NCBI GenBank assembly: GCA_044508625.1
Contig: JBIQHJ010000005.1
Coordinates: 1-64,000, forward strand
Length of the DNA: 64,000 nt
DNA from: Castellaniella sp044508625
GTDB taxonomy: Bacteria > Pseudomonadota > Gammaproteobacteria > Burkholderiales > Burkholderiaceae_B
Direction: 5' to 3'
The notes under the pieces were generated by a model. The model made no database searches. It saw nothing but the letters and a program-made list of their open reading frames with translations, and was not told where the DNA came from. The number at the start of each line of letters is the position of its first letter. Within the stretch, counting starts at the first letter, position 1. The translations under genes were made by a program, and so were the position numbers. Of the stretch, positions 62,886 through 64,000 are shown one piece after another.

Positions 62886-63836
62886 ATGAACGCCGACTAC
62901 AACCAGCCCCTGGGCGGCAACGAGATGCCGCGGTTCGGGGGCATCGCCACGATGATGCGCCTGCCCCTCGCGCCCGACGCCCGCGGGCTGGGCGCCTGCT
63001 TCGTCGGGGTGCCGCTGGACATCGGCACCTCGAACCGATCCGGCACCCGCTACGGGCCGCGCCAGATCCGCGCCGAGTCCGCCCTGCTGCGGCCCTACAA
63101 CATGGCCACGCGCGCCGCGCCCTTCGATTCCTTCCAGGTCGCCGACATCGGCGACGTGGCCATCAACACCTTCAATCTGGCCGATTCGATCGGCCGCATC
63201 GAAAGCGCCTACGACCACATCGTCGCCGAAGGCTGCCGGCCCATCACCCTGGGAGGCGACCACACCATCGCCCTGCCCATCCTGCGCGCCATGCGGCGGC
63301 GCCACGGGCCCGTCGGCCTGGTGCACGTCGACGCGCACGCGGACGTCAACGACACCATGTTCGGCGAAAGGATCGCGCACGGCACCCCCTTCCGGAGGGC
63401 CGTCGAGGAAGGCCTGCTCGACGGCTCGCGCGTCGTCCAGATCGGCCTGCGCGGCACGGGCTATACCGCCGAGGATTTCGACTGGTGCCGGCAGCAGGGA
63501 TTCCGCGTCGTCCAGGTCGAGGAATGCTGGCACCGCTCGCTGCAGCCGCTCATGGAGCAGGTGCGCGGCCAACTCGGGGAGGGCCCGGTCTATCTCAGCT
63601 TCGACATCGACGGGATCGACCCCGCCTACGCCCCGGGCACCGGCACGCCGGAAATCGGCGGCCTGACCGTCCCCCAGGCGCTGGAAATCATCCGCGGGAC
63701 GTGGGGCCTGGACATCGTTGGCGCGGATATCGTCGAGGTCTCACCACCGTATGATCCCCACGGCAATACCGCCCTGCTCGCCGCCAACCTGGCCTTCGAG
63801 ATGCTGTGCGTACTGCCCGGGGTGAAACGCCGCTGA
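62886..63836 (+). CDS. gbuA: Guanidinobutyrase (ureohydrolase, agmatinase family)
   Basis: A 316-residue Mn-dependent ureohydrolase. Metal-binding motifs GGDHTIALP near residue 124, HVDAHADVND near 151 and SFDIDGIDP near 240 are intact. The N-terminus QPLGGNEMPRFGGIATMMRLP and the end VLPGVKRR are as in Pseudomonas guanidinobutyrase. It splits 4-guanidinobutyrate to GABA and urea, which fits with gabT and the importer in the same run. Agmatinase or guanidinopropionase activity cannot be excluded by eye. An AAGGAGG ribosome site precedes the ATG. Confidence 0.9.
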   Translation: MNADYNQPLGGNEMPRFGGIATMMRLPLAPDARGLGACFVGVPLDIGTSNRSGTRYGPRQIRAESALLRPYNMATRAAPFDSFQVADIGDVAINTFNLADSIGRIESAYDHIVAEGCRPITLGGDHTIALPILRAMRRRHGPVGLVHVDAHADVNDTMFGERIAHGTPFRRAVEEGLLDGSRVVQIGLRGTGYTAEDFDWCRQQGFRVVQVEECWHRSLQPLMEQVRGQLGEGPVYLSFDIDGIDPAYAPGTGTPEIGGLTVPQALEIIRGTWGLDIVGADIVEVSPPYDPHGNTALLAANLAFEMLCVLPGVKRR

Positions 63837-63890
63837 AGATGGACGCCGCTGAAAACGCCGCTGAAGTGAAACGCCGCTGAAAACGCCGCC
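63825..63890 (+). repeat. Duplications of the gbuA 3' end
   Basis: GTGAAACGCCGCTGAA, which ends gbuA at 63822-63837, recurs at 63866-63881. Shorter ACGCCGCTGAA copies lie at 63843 and 63855. Each copy carries a TGA. Confidence 0.75.
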
Positions 63891-63905
63891 GAACGATCCG
63901 CGGCG

Positions 63906-64000
63906 CTACACCGCCGCCAGGGCGTCCCGCACCGCCTCCAGGCGGTCGGCCGGGACACGCGCCCAGCAGAGGCCGTCGGCCTCGAGGCTGACCAGGCCAT
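63906..64000 (-). CDS. C-terminal end of an unidentified protein, cut by window edge
   Basis: Only about 30 residues are visible, ending LEAVRDALAAV before a TAG. The codon use (G/C third positions) and the VPADRLEAVRDAL helix look genuinely coding. It is convergent with gbuA. Too short to assign. Confidence 0.55.
   Translation of the reverse strand, partial: GLVSLEADGLCWARVPADRLEAVRDALAAV

Overview
The window is about 64 kb of very GC-rich DNA that reads as a chromosomal contig from an Alcaligenaceae-type betaproteobacterium (Bordetella/Achromobacter-like). The main reasons are the ftrABCD iron locus, the bamD / rluD-pgeF / phaC-phaB-phaR neighbourhood, many CaiB/BaiF CoA-transferases, and Liv-type and polyamine-type ABC importers. 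Coding density is high, and many genes in a row share stop/start overlaps. One run of 100 N at 43269-43368 is a scaffold gap. No integrase, transposase or CRISPR array was seen.

Layout. 0-4 kb: the 3' end of an initiator tRNA with its terminator, a 17-bp minisatellite, then ftrABCD (iron uptake) behind a Fur-box-like palindrome. 4-7 kb: phaC-phaB-phaR (polyhydroxybutyrate synthesis and its regulator). 7-10 kb: rluD-pgeF, divergent from bamD. 10-26 kb: a large catabolic island. It holds a GntR regulator, a CitE-like lyase, a cysteine-hydrolase-fold protein, three CoA-transferases, two hotdog hydratases, an SMP-30 lactonase, a complete LivKHMGF importer, a 3-hydroxyisobutyrate-dehydrogenase-like protein and an SDR. 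Its three main promoters carry the same 12-bp motif (A-T/A-AATGCATTCT) at or near the -10. The likely logic is import of an organic acid or lactone, activation to a CoA thioester, hydration, and retro-aldol cleavage. 26-31 kb: a DinG-type helicase and Tex.

31-43 kb: a TetR gene divergent from an unusual eight-gene run: a PHA-synthase homologue, an outer-membrane factor, a membrane-fusion protein, an RbbA-like double ATPase/permease, an ABC-2 permease, a PhaB homologue, a hotdog-Pta fusion and acetate kinase. A 22-bp imperfect palindrome sits just before the first gene. 43-50 kb: nhaA, a possible small membrane protein, and an operon of PepSY protein, DUF2271 protein, PepSY-flavodoxin reductase and ApbE followed by a GGDEF gene. 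The DUF2271 protein carries a DGVTGAS motif that fits the ApbE flavinylation consensus. 50-54 kb: glutaryl-CoA dehydrogenase and a CoA-transferase, divergent from a LysR gene, with two perfect 17-bp direct repeats between. 54-64 kb: a guanidinobutyrate/polyamine/GABA cluster (class III transaminase, MocR regulator, gabT, four-part ABC importer, gbuA).

A recurring oddity is short tandem duplication at the 3' ends of genes (second CoA-transferase, third CoA-transferase, the PepSY gene, the second polyamine permease, gbuA). In two cases the stop codon lies inside the repeat unit. The candidates most worth follow-up are the PHA-synthase/export/Pta-Ack operon, the AATGCATT regulon with its Asp-less CoA-transferase partner, and the DUF2271 flavin-carrier operon.
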